From NCBI RefSeq assembly GCF_038007285.1, contig NZ_JBBOWX010000001.1:2311501-2375500 (forward strand): a DNA stretch of 64,000 nucleotides. Reading direction: 5' to 3'. A model generated the notes under the pieces. It was not told the origin of the DNA. It worked only from the letters and a program-made list of their open reading frames with translations, and did no database searches. Of this stretch, positions 1 to 6,585 are shown piece by piece (the first letter of the stretch is position 1; every line of letters starts with the position of its first letter). The DNA is from Sporosarcina sp. FSL K6-3457. Its GTDB lineage: Bacteria > Bacillota > Bacilli > Bacillales_A > Planococcaceae. The position numbers and the translations under genes were made by a program.

Positions 1-728
1 ATATTTCCTACTTCAACATTGAAAAATTGGTTCAATACTTTTTTAATCGTGTAAGGTGATTGTGTACAGGAATGAACCGTTACTTTACCGGCGGAATTGA
101 TTTCAACTTGCGTGCTTCGTGTTTCCAATGCGGCATGATCCGATAAGTTAAAGGCATATGTTGCGGTGATAGTTTCCGCACAGTTTGCCCATGCCTCAGC
201 AAAATCTCCCTTTCGTATTTTATTATGACTACCAATATTCGTCCCAGGAACAGGATAGACATCTGAGATGATTTTGGTATAGTCTCCAGAATTATCATGG
301 ACTAACGGTGCATCTATTTGAAAAGCCTGTTGCACAGAATTCACGACAGATAATGATTCATACGTGACTTTTACCTTACTGGCGGCAAGTTTTCCTTGAT
401 GTGCATGATCCGCTACGATAATAGCGATAGGTTCCCCGAAGTAACGCACTTTCTGAAACGCCAACGGGGGGCGATCAGCAAGAAGTGGCCCAATATGGAA
501 AGGAAAAACATCTCCCGTGATAATTGCGCGCACTCCCGGTACTTTCCATGCCTCCGTCGTATCGACCGATTTGAGGTTGGCGTGTGCTTCTGTGCTGGTC
601 ACTAGTTTGGCGTGCAGGATGCCTGGACCAACCAGATCCCCAACATATTTGACATTCCCTGTCGCCTTATCAAGCGTATCAATCCGCGCAACAGGCTGAC
701 CGACGGTTGTTCGCGCTGTGTTATCCAT
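1..728 (-). CDS. Xanthine dehydrogenase-type molybdopterin-binding subunit, N-terminal part
   Basis: Large molybdopterin-binding subunit of a xanthine dehydrogenase/aldehyde oxidase family enzyme, which hydroxylates purines or related heterocycles. About 242 N-terminal residues are visible; the gene runs off the left edge, whereas full family members have roughly 750-800 residues. The protein opens with MDNTARTTVGQPVARID and 'DKATGNVKYVGD', then shows the a/b-hammerhead domain ('GILHAKLVTSTEAHA', 'VPGVRAIITGDVFP', 'YFGEPIAIIVADHAH'). The sequence after about residue 190 ('YAFNLSDHAALETRS', 'VHSCTQSPYTIK') begins the Moco-binding domain. The ATG at 728 was chosen because GGGAGG lies 9 nt upstream; an overlapping ATG at 732 is closed after three codons. 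An XdhC-like and a MobA-like gene 2 kb away support a molybdoenzyme locus. The 18-bp gap to the preceding gene suggests co-transcription. The substrate cannot be deduced. Confidence 0.88.
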   Translation of the reverse strand, partial: MDNTARTTVGQPVARIDTLDKATGNVKYVGDLVGPGILHAKLVTSTEAHANLKSVDTTEAWKVPGVRAIITGDVFPFHIGPLLADRPPLAFQKVRYFGEPIAIIVADHAHQGKLAASKVKVTYESLSVVNSVQQAFQIDAPLVHDNSGDYTKIISDVYPVPGTNIGSHNKIRKGDFAEAWANCAETITATYAFNLSDHAALETRSTQVEINSAGKVTVHSCTQSPYTIKKVLNQFFNVEVGN

Positions 729-746
729 TCATGAACGCCTCCCATT

Positions 747-938
747 TTAACGTGCCACAATAATAATCGTCTGCTCTTCCACTTCATGCGCAGCAGCATC
801 CATAATTTTCTCCAAAGTTAAGCTCACCTTCTGCAAGTGCTTTTTATCCTGCACAATAAAAATAGGTGCACCACCCCCTTGGAAAAACTCAGGTTTCATC
901 GTAATAATCGCGACAATTTCAGCATGCTGATTATTCAC
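747..938 (-). CDS. Capping complex subunit for YIEGIA (small sporulation-associated protein)
   Basis: Small protein of 63 residues resembling the family annotated as 'capping complex subunit for YIEGIA' in spore formers. Visible family traits are 'AEIVAIITMKPE', then a Gly-rich 'GGGAPIFIVQDK', then 'VSLTLEKIMDAAAHE' and a C-terminal 'QTIIIVAR'. No signal peptide or membrane helix is seen. The GTG at 938 was chosen because AAAGGGAG lies 8 nt upstream; an in-frame ATG 39 nt further upstream lacks a ribosome binding site. A YIEGIA-family gene lies 0.5 kb upstream on the same strand, separated by one divergently oriented gene. Both genes are preceded by a shared sequence element. It is also only 18 bp upstream of the molybdoenzyme gene. 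The family assignment is from memory of its conserved motifs; the biochemical role is not established. Confidence 0.72.
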   Translation of the reverse strand: MNNQHAEIVAIITMKPEFFQGGGAPIFIVQDKKHLQKVSLTLEKIMDAAAHEVEEQTIIIVAR

Positions 939-969
939 TATATAAACTCCCTTTCGTATGACTAGTAGT

Positions 970-995
970 TTAACCAAAGCAGCAACTGATTATAA
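970..995 (-). promoter_or_regulatory. Conserved upstream element shared with the YIEGIA gene (copy 1)
   Basis: A block of about 26 bp ending in CAACTGATTATAA on the plus strand is repeated with about five mismatches at 2385-2410, upstream of the YIEGIA gene and in the same orientation relative to its gene. Read on the minus strand it contains TTATAATCAGTTG, including a TATAAT hexamer. It lies about 31 bp before the GTG start at 938. It could be a shared promoter or regulator site; no known sporulation sigma consensus fits. Confidence 0.45.
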
Positions 996-1058
996 TAATC
1001 ACCGCTACTTCTACGGTATATATAGTCCGCTAACCCCTATCCTCTTCACCATTCTGAA

Positions 1059-1067
1059 CATAGTTTA
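1059..1067 (+). promoter_or_regulatory. Possible mother-cell (sigma-K/sigma-E type) -10 box
   Basis: CATAGTTTA fits the sigma-K -10 consensus CATANNNTA and lies 32 nt before the ATG of the small gene at 1100, leaving a leader of about 25 nt. No convincing -35 AC is found at the expected distance, so the call rests on the -10 box alone. Confidence 0.3.
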
Positions 1068-1099
1068 GGAGACATAAACAAATGGGAGGAGGAGCTTGC

Positions 1100-1441
1100 A
1101 TGCATTATTTTCACCCACATTGGATAGCATCACAAAACGCCCCAAATCCATTCCCACCTGTCGATACGCACCGACTACATGCATCAGCGGAAAAAATGCT
1201 TGAAGTCATTAAACAATCACAACTGCTAATCAAACACATTGCAGATTCGCCCGGTTTTGCTCATGACCTCATGGATGCTGCTCAATTATCCAATCAACAG
1301 AAAGTGGATGAATTGATCCAATCAACAGGGATTACGAGTAAGGTTACGACTACATTTTCGCCAAGCGGAATTCATGTTGAACTCGACAATGCCGAAACAG
1401 CTGGGGAATGCTGTAAATTACACATTGCGTTACGTTGGTAA
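1100..1441 (+). CDS. Conserved small Bacillales protein, unrecognised function
   Basis: Protein of 113 residues without a function I recognise. The N-terminus is aromatic- and Pro-rich ('MHYFHPHWIASQNAP', 'PFPPVDTHRLHASA'), the middle is helical ('EKMLEVIKQSQLLIKHIADS', 'LMDAAQLSNQQKVDELIQST'), and the C-terminus is a beta-like segment ending 'CCKLHIALRW'. This layout, with a paired Cys and final RW, resembles small Bacillus proteins often annotated as hypothetical or spore-associated. The ATG at 1100 was chosen because GGGAGGAGG lies just upstream; an in-frame ATG at 1082 overlaps that site and has none of its own. It is transcribed divergently from the capping-subunit gene and convergently with the YIEGIA gene. 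A sigma-K-like -10 box upstream and these neighbours suggest sporulation expression, which is inference. Confidence 0.7.
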   Translation: MHYFHPHWIASQNAPNPFPPVDTHRLHASAEKMLEVIKQSQLLIKHIADSPGFAHDLMDAAQLSNQQKVDELIQSTGITSKVTTTFSPSGIHVELDNAETAGECCKLHIALRW

Positions 1442-1461
1442 GGTGTTGCAGACTCAATTTC

Positions 1462-2343
1462 TTATGATTTCCCTTTATCTGCTTCCTGCGGCATCCGGAT
1501 TGCGCTGTCCAATACGGGGACCTTTTCTAATACTGTCTTAATTTGAGCGAAATCTTTTTCCCGCGGCAAAAAGAACAGCGCTATTCGACCGTCTGCCATA
1601 TCTCTCTTCGATAATGGAACCAACGCCGGTTCACCCGAATCAAGATAACAACCCAGTACGGTAGCAACATGGTGTAACATCGCTTGTCGCTGCCCAAGAT
1701 AAGACAATGTAACGACGCTATTTTCATTTTTCGGAGTGACAATTGCACCAACTGCTTTTTCAGTGATGGTTTTTCTCGTATCCTCCAATCCCACATTTTT
1801 AATCAAAATATCTCCAACAAACAGCGTTGGCCCTTCGAAACGAATGTCTGCTTCTGTCACATCTGCAATTGCATTCAACAACTTACCCGACATCTTAAAC
1901 CTCACAATAATAAGCATGACAATCCCACCTATAACACCCAACCAAATGGCATAAACGGAACATAATGTCGTCACCAGTGCCGTGAACATTACTAAATAGT
2001 TTCGACTTTCGAACGCTTGCGCCATTCCTTCAATAAATGGCGCACCACGTTTCACAAGCTCATTCGTATCGATTTTTTCAAGAGAATCCCTTTCCATCTT
2101 TCTAATTTCACGAAATTGCGTCGCAGCAAGACCAAGAAAAGTGACTGCAGCCCAATCAGATTCGAGAACGGAAGGAATCGCTACCGCGCCAATAAAAGCC
2201 GCGATGAAACCGAGAGAAAGATGAATGATTCGACCTGTTGGATACGTTGGATATTGCCTGAAATCAGTGCGCAATAATAGTGTTCGTGCCACAAAGCCAA
2301 AAATGATACCCATGACAACAGGAAATAAATAACTATCCATCAT
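1462..2343 (-). CDS. YIEGIA family sporulation membrane protein
   Basis: Integral membrane protein of 293 residues in the YIEGIA family, which is confined to endospore formers. The signature region reads 'RGAPFIEGMAQAFESRNYLV', a variant of the family's eponymous YIEGIA motif. There are about four hydrophobic segments: 'YLFPVVMGIIFGFVARTLLL', 'HLSLGFIAAFIGAVAIPSVL', 'YLVMFTALVTTLCSVYAIWL' and 'GVIGGIVMLIIVRF'. After them comes a soluble C-terminal domain from about residue 155. The start has AAGGAG 6 nt upstream and a second ATG immediately follows. Its proposed partner, the capping subunit, is encoded at 747-938. The exact step in spore-envelope assembly is not established. It ends 20 bp after the converging gene at 1441, so the two transcripts may overlap. 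Confidence 0.82.
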   Translation of the reverse strand: MMDSYLFPVVMGIIFGFVARTLLLRTDFRQYPTYPTGRIIHLSLGFIAAFIGAVAIPSVLESDWAAVTFLGLAATQFREIRKMERDSLEKIDTNELVKRGAPFIEGMAQAFESRNYLVMFTALVTTLCSVYAIWLGVIGGIVMLIIVRFKMSGKLLNAIADVTEADIRFEGPTLFVGDILIKNVGLEDTRKTITEKAVGAIVTPKNENSVVTLSYLGQRQAMLHHVATVLGCYLDSGEPALVPLSKRDMADGRIALFFLPREKDFAQIKTVLEKVPVLDSAIRMPQEADKGKS

Positions 2344-2384
2344 AAACTACTCCTTACAAAATCATCTACCGGAACTTCCATATT

Positions 2385-2410
2385 CTAACCATTGCGTCAA
2401 CTGATTATAA
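2385..2410 (-). promoter_or_regulatory. Conserved upstream element shared with the capping-subunit gene (copy 2)
   Basis: Second copy of the element at 970-995, with CAACTGATTATAA at 2398-2410 identical. It lies about 42 bp upstream of the YIEGIA start at 2343. A shorter match, TATAATCAGTTG plus similar flank, occurs at 27517-27528 on the plus strand, just upstream of the AI-2E transporter gene, but in the opposite orientation to that gene. Confidence 0.45.
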
Positions 2411-2488
2411 CGATATCTTCAATATTGCGTAATGAATAAAAAATGAAGAGAATGGAGATAGTTGGAAGCATGAAATGAGGTGAAGTAT

Positions 2489-3487
2489 TTGCAGTCTATC
2501 TCGAAAATGATTGACATCATCTTACATGCTAACCAGCCTGTTGTTCTTGCGATGATTGTCAATGTTGAAGGTTCTGCCTATCGAAAAGAAGGTTCGTGGA
2601 TGTTATTTCAACAGGATGAGACACAAGTAGGCGTTATTAGTGGCGGTTGCCTTGAAAATGATTTGCAAAGCCATGCACGGGACTTGTTTGAAACAGGAAC
2701 AGTAGAAGTTGTTCAGTATGATTTAAGTGCAGAAGATGACCTTGGTTGGGGGCGCGGCGCGGGATGTAATGGGATTGTTACAGTGTTAATAAGAGATATT
2801 GATCAAGATTTCAAGCGATATCTGAGGTTAACGCATCAAAAATTACTAGCTAAAGAGCCTATTTTATTCGTCCAATCTATGAATATGTTTAACGACTATG
2901 GTGGAATTACACAGAATGGTCATCCATATGGCAACTGGAAAGATGACATGCCAGTTAAAATGGATACCACAATTCCTTTTCAGCATCAGGCAGAACAACA
3001 AATCATTCGTGACAAAAACGTTTATGTCCAATTCATATGGCCTGACCCATCCCTTTATATCATTGGTGCTGGCGCTGATACACGGCCACTTGCTCGTCTA
3101 GCTCAAAACGTCGGATATGCAGTCCACGTGCTAGATTGGCGCCAATCGCTGTGCAATGAAATCTATTTTCCAACAGCACTATCATTTCAAATCGGTGATG
3201 TAGGAAAATTGGTTGAAGCGATTCGATTCAGCCCGCTCGATTCAATAATTATCGTGACACATGACTTTCAACGTGATATGAACATTATTCAACACATTCG
3301 TCATACCCCGCTATTATACCTAGGTATTTTGGGGTCGAAAAAAAGAACGCAACGGTTAGTAGGGGGGGAAATTCCCGAATGGATTCATTCCCCGATCGGG
3401 CTGTCGATTGGAGCAGATGGACCTGAAGAAATCGCTGTTAGCGTGGTGGCCGAATTGATTGCTGTGAGACGGAGGAAAATGATGTGA
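2489..3487 (+). CDS. XdhC/CoxI family molybdoenzyme maturation protein
   Basis: Protein of 332 residues in the XdhC/CoxI family (B. subtilis PucA type). These proteins bind molybdenum cofactor and help its sulfuration and insertion into xanthine-dehydrogenase-type enzymes. The N-terminal XdhC/CoxI domain carries 'VNVEGSAYRKEGSWML' and the characteristic 'GVISGGCLEND' near residue 50. The C-terminal Rossmann domain starts near residue 190 with 'LYIIGAGADTRPLA'; it continues with 'IIVTHDFQRD' and 'LYLGILGSKKRTQRL'. The TTG at 2489 is preferred: GAGGTGA lies 5 nt upstream, whereas an in-frame GTG at 2480 overlaps that site. Its stop overlaps the next gene's GTG, implying translational coupling. 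It is transcribed away from the partial molybdoenzyme gene at the left edge, which is its likely client. Confidence 0.87.
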   Translation: MQSISKMIDIILHANQPVVLAMIVNVEGSAYRKEGSWMLFQQDETQVGVISGGCLENDLQSHARDLFETGTVEVVQYDLSAEDDLGWGRGAGCNGIVTVLIRDIDQDFKRYLRLTHQKLLAKEPILFVQSMNMFNDYGGITQNGHPYGNWKDDMPVKMDTTIPFQHQAEQQIIRDKNVYVQFIWPDPSLYIIGAGADTRPLARLAQNVGYAVHVLDWRQSLCNEIYFPTALSFQIGDVGKLVEAIRFSPLDSIIIVTHDFQRDMNIIQHIRHTPLLYLGILGSKKRTQRLVGGEIPEWIHSPIGLSIGADGPEEIAVSVVAELIAVRRRKMM

Positions 3488-4101
3488 AAATCGCAGGTAT
3501 TTATCTCGCTGCCGGCAATAGTAGCCGAATGGGCAGCCACAAGTTGAAGTTACCGATTGGGACCATGACAGTTGGAAGCTTGGCACTCGAAACAGCTTTG
3601 AAATCCTCGCTCGCGGCAATCTATGTCATTACAAGAGAAATGGATGAGGTAGAATGGATCCCTGCCGATATGAAATTGCACAACAAGTGCATAATCATGC
3701 CGTGTCCAAGCGCCAATGAGGGTCAATCCGAATCATTGAAATGGGGCATTAGACAAGCGCAAACTAATCATATGGACGCCGCCCTCGTCATGTTGGCAGA
3801 CCAACCTTTCATTACCGTTCAAATGCTCGAAGAAATGATTGTTTGTATGAAAAGCAATCCGACATGCAAGTTCATCGCGACAACCATTGAACAAACCATT
3901 ATACCACCCGTTTTACTGTCATCTTCCATGTACGCTGAACTCCTTACCTTAGATGGAGATACAGGAGCAAAAACACTCTTGCAAGGAGATTTTCTTCAAA
4001 AAGGACATGTACTGCCATGTACTGATCAACGTCTTGTCTTTGATGTTGATACGCCAGAAGACTATCAATTACTGCTAACAGACAAAGAAAAAACGAAATG
4101 A
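3484..4101 (+). CDS. MobA-like nucleotidyltransferase (molybdenum cofactor cytidylyl/guanylyltransferase type)
   Basis: Protein of 205 residues with the nucleotidyltransferase fold of MocA/PucB proteins, which attach CMP or GMP to molybdopterin for xanthine-dehydrogenase-family enzymes. The nucleotide-binding motif is 'YLAAGNSSRMGSHKLKLPIG' at residues 7-26. The acidic 'VMLADQPFI' near residue 100 and 'FDVDTPEDY' near the C-terminus are the usual family positions. The start is GTG, overlapping the XdhC stop in ATGTGA, so the two are one translational unit. The stop codon lies within the stem of the bidirectional terminator shared with the converging DUF4097 gene. Whether it makes the CMP or GMP form cannot be told from sequence. 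Confidence 0.85.
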   Translation: MKIAGIYLAAGNSSRMGSHKLKLPIGTMTVGSLALETALKSSLAAIYVITREMDEVEWIPADMKLHNKCIIMPCPSANEGQSESLKWGIRQAQTNHMDAALVMLADQPFITVQMLEEMIVCMKSNPTCKFIATTIEQTIIPPVLLSSSMYAELLTLDGDTGAKTLLQGDFLQKGHVLPCTDQRLVFDVDTPEDYQLLLTDKEKTK

Positions 4102-4125
4102 TAGCCTGTTAGCTATCATTTCGTT
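4092..4125. terminator. Bidirectional terminator between convergent genes
   Basis: Perfect 14-bp stem AACGAAATGATAGC / GCTATCATTTCGTT with a 6-nt loop, flanked by an A-run on the left. The stop codons of both convergent genes (TGA at 4099-4101 on plus, TGA at 4116-4118 on minus) are part of the stem. On the minus strand the stem runs into a T-tract. Confidence 0.85.
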
Positions 4126-4916
4126 ACAGTAATTCTTCCATTGTCCGTTCTTAATTTAATTAAATTCTCACCTTTACCAAATGTTACATGCTTATTTTCC
4201 TGCCCAAATATTTCAACCCGGCCATTATCCGTTTTCGCATCGATGACCGCATTTGTTGGCTCTTTTTCTGTTTGAATCTCAATTCTACCGTTATCAGTTT
4301 CTAAGTCGATGGATTGATCTAAATTGTTTGTAATAAGGGAAACTTGCCCATTGTCAGTCTTCGCCTTAATCTTCCCCTCAACATTTTCGAGAATTATTTT
4401 CCCATTATCTGTTTTTACATCGACAGTCGTGGCATCTACATGCTTTAATTCAATCCTGCCATTGTCTGTTTCCAACTTAATGTCTTGTGCTTGTAGCTGA
4501 TCTGCTATGATTCGTCCATTATCCGTTTCAACCTGCAATCGTTCATATTGTTTTTCAGGAAGCTGCACCGTTAACGTTAAGTCTAGTGAGGAAAATCCGA
4601 ATTGAATAAAACTTTTGCGTTTCTCCTTAAACTGGATTGAAAGTGTGTCTCCTTTTACATCTGCTTCGAAAATAAATTTCTTATTTTTTTTCGTTTTACC
4701 TGTATACTCAACGGTCGCTACCGAATCCGTCGTCGGTACAATTTCCACAGCTGCATTGTCGGTTAATATTGCAATACTTGTAAACGAAAGATCATCAATT
4801 ACTTTTTTATTAGTACTTTTCTCAAAGACATTCCCCTGTTTAAACAGGAACGAAACACCTCCTGCAACGATTAATATAAGTACTAATGCAACGAACAGCT
4901 TATTTTTGAAAATCAT
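4116..4916 (-). CDS. DUF4097 family membrane-anchored beta-solenoid protein
   Basis: Protein of 266 residues. One N-terminal transmembrane segment ('LFVALVLILIVAGGVSFLF') is followed by an extracellular all-beta region of the DUF4097 family, the fold also seen in LiaG. The striking feature is the motif TDNG followed by a basic, Gln or Lys residue, seven times at about 20-25-residue spacing from residue ~125 to the end ('ETDNGRI', 'KTDNGKI', 'KTDNGQV', 'KTDNGRV', 'RTDNGRI'), which suggests a regular beta-solenoid. The ATG at 4916 is preferred because GGCGGG lies 9 nt upstream and an ATG 21 nt earlier has none. It overlaps the end of ecsC-like by 17 bp, so the two are co-transcribed. Family members are often linked to envelope-stress operons, but no regulator adjoins it here. 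Confidence 0.82.
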   Translation of the reverse strand: MIFKNKLFVALVLILIVAGGVSFLFKQGNVFEKSTNKKVIDDLSFTSIAILTDNAAVEIVPTTDSVATVEYTGKTKKNKKFIFEADVKGDTLSIQFKEKRKSFIQFGFSSLDLTLTVQLPEKQYERLQVETDNGRIIADQLQAQDIKLETDNGRIELKHVDATTVDVKTDNGKIILENVEGKIKAKTDNGQVSLITNNLDQSIDLETDNGRIEIQTEKEPTNAVIDAKTDNGRVEIFGQENKHVTFGKGENLIKLRTDNGRITVTK

Positions 4917-5640
4917 CAATGCTATCCCGCCTTTCATTTAATAGACGAAGTCGATACGAGTTCATCGCTGCTTCACCCAATTGGTCGAGTAGATTATAAT
5001 TAGCAAACGCGCCAACGATTGCTCCGAACCCTGGTATTAATTGAAACATTTTCACCAAATCAATGTGATCCCGGTACTCCTGCTGAAAGTCCTGCCAATC
5101 CATATCAGCAATCAAATGCTTCTGTTGTTCCCAGTCTTCAATAATTGGTAATGTTTCTTTTCGTGTTTCTTCACTTGAAAAAGCAAGATGGAAAATATGC
5201 AGGATGAAGAGGCGTTCCTCGTATTCATTAGTATCAAAGCCATAAACTGCCGCCGCTTCAAATAGAAACTTCATCTTAATGGACAATAGCAAGGGGAAAT
5301 CAGCCAATCCAAGCATGATTCCACCCGCTCCTGTTCCAGCTCCCTCAATGACAGCTGTTTTACGAAAATTCGTCAATTTTTCTTTGAAAAGCTCATCACG
5401 TTCAAACAAACTTAAATCCGTTGCTTGCTGCTTCTTCGTCGTCATATTCGATCCGACGAGCGTTGCCTTCACCATGTTTTTTATGCTCTCGGTTATAACG
5501 TTATGAACCTTTTCTGGAATCAAACCATTTACTTTTCCTTGCGCTTTCTTAGAAGCACGACCAATGGGACCCGAACGTCTAGTCATTTTCTGCTTCCAAA
5601 AAATCAATTCATCTTCTACCTTTGCTGTATAATCTATCAT
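4900..5640 (-). CDS. EcsC family protein
   Basis: Protein of 246 residues in the EcsC family. The founding member is encoded with the EcsAB ABC transporter in B. subtilis, but this copy stands alone. The central hydrophobic Gly-rich segment ('GAGTGAGGIMLGLADFPLLL', about residues 98-118) and the late 'QLIPGFGAIVGAFANYNLLD' are characteristic. The N-terminus is basic and amphipathic ('QKMTRRSGPIGRASKKAQGK'). The start has GGAAGGGTG 7 nt upstream. It is the first gene of a pair with the DUF4097 gene, which overlaps its end. The biochemical activity of the family is not known. Confidence 0.83.
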   Translation of the reverse strand: MIDYTAKVEDELIFWKQKMTRRSGPIGRASKKAQGKVNGLIPEKVHNVITESIKNMVKATLVGSNMTTKKQQATDLSLFERDELFKEKLTNFRKTAVIEGAGTGAGGIMLGLADFPLLLSIKMKFLFEAAAVYGFDTNEYEERLFILHIFHLAFSSEETRKETLPIIEDWEQQKHLIADMDWQDFQQEYRDHIDLVKMFQLIPGFGAIVGAFANYNLLDQLGEAAMNSYRLRLLNERRDSIDDFQK

Positions 5641-5703
5641 CTATTTACACCCTTCCACTGCTTACGTTTAGTATAAACATAATTCTACTTCAAAAAAATG
5701 GAC

Positions 5704-5725
5704 CTGAGAAGTGATTGTCTCTCAG
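5704..5725 (-). terminator. Short terminator hairpin after the TIGR02206 gene
   Basis: Six-bp stem CTGAGA/TCTCAG with a 10-nt loop, followed on the minus strand by a T7 tract. The stop codon at 5722 lies in the stem. Confidence 0.55.
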
Positions 5726-6408
5726 CCTTCAGACGTAGTTCGCCATTTCCTAAATACCAGCCATAGACTCGTAAACATGATAAACGCAACAACTTCAAGT
5801 GACAAGATATACCACGGATAAGGTCCCAAAAAATCTAGCAAACTGCCATTATACGGTTTCTCTCGTAAAAACATATAATTCCCTTGAAACAAGTGATTAA
5901 CTGCAAATAAGAGTGGCAATAGTAGATTTAAAGCAATCATCGTCTTCACAACGCCTTTAAAAGTCGGCCTGTAGCCTTTCATCCAAGTGAAATACAGTGC
6001 TGTTAATATAATACCGATATGCGTATAGAAGAAGTGAAAATACCTGAAATGAGGAAAGCCAAGATCTAATACTGGAGTTGCCATTGCTTGAATAGCACCT
6101 CCAATGCCCGCAAAAAAGACAAAATCGATAAGATGCTTATTCCCCGTCCATAGAAGAACAATGGTGACGAGTAAACTTATGCTGCATAATTCTAATGGTA
6201 ATGAGCTCGCAAGCGTCCATCTATCGGTTGCCATCATCCAAAGATGATACAGAACTTCCATTGCCAATAAAGACAATGCAAAAAGACGTTCATATTTCAG
6301 TTGTACTGGCCCTTTTTTTCTACCAATAAATAGTACTACTATTGCCAGGCACAGCACAACGATGACTGCGATATGGGCTACTGAAAACATGATGAAAGAG
6401 CTTGTCAT
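5722..6408 (-). CDS. TIGR02206 family (YwaF-like) integral membrane protein
   Basis: Membrane protein of 228 residues with about seven predicted helices, matching the TIGR02206/YwaF family. Characteristic stretches are 'LPLELCSISLLVTIVLLWTG' with its buried Glu-Leu-Cys, 'GIGGAIQAMATPVLDLGFPH', and 'FFYTHIGIILTALYFTWMKG'. The end reads 'DFLGPYPWYILSLEVVAFIM'. The ATG at 6408 (M5 of the longest frame) is preferred because GAGGA lies 6 nt upstream of it; the first ATG at 6420 has no such site. It stands alone, with its own terminator. No function has been demonstrated for the family as far as I know. Confidence 0.8.
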   Translation of the reverse strand: MTSSFIMFSVAHIAVIVVLCLAIVVLFIGRKKGPVQLKYERLFALSLLAMEVLYHLWMMATDRWTLASSLPLELCSISLLVTIVLLWTGNKHLIDFVFFAGIGGAIQAMATPVLDLGFPHFRYFHFFYTHIGIILTALYFTWMKGYRPTFKGVVKTMIALNLLLPLLFAVNHLFQGNYMFLREKPYNGSLLDFLGPYPWYILSLEVVAFIMFTSLWLVFRKWRTTSEG

Positions 6409-6517
6409 CTCATTCCTCATTTCTATCGTTTTGTTAAAAAAACAATATCACCCTTTTCTCTCTTATTTTTCATCTTACCCTTTTTTACTGATGTTGGATA
6501 GGCTATAATCTATTGAA

Positions 6518-6555
6518 AAACACCATTGCACAGTTTGTTCCTGGCGATGGTGTTT
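6518..6555 (-). terminator. Terminator of the Rieske/FAD oxidoreductase gene
   Basis: Stem AAACACCAT / ATGGTGTTT with a 20-nt loop, located 31 bp downstream of the stop at 6586. Confidence 0.6.
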
Positions 6556-6585
6556 CTAATTAGTCATATGGAATTTACCTGGCTA

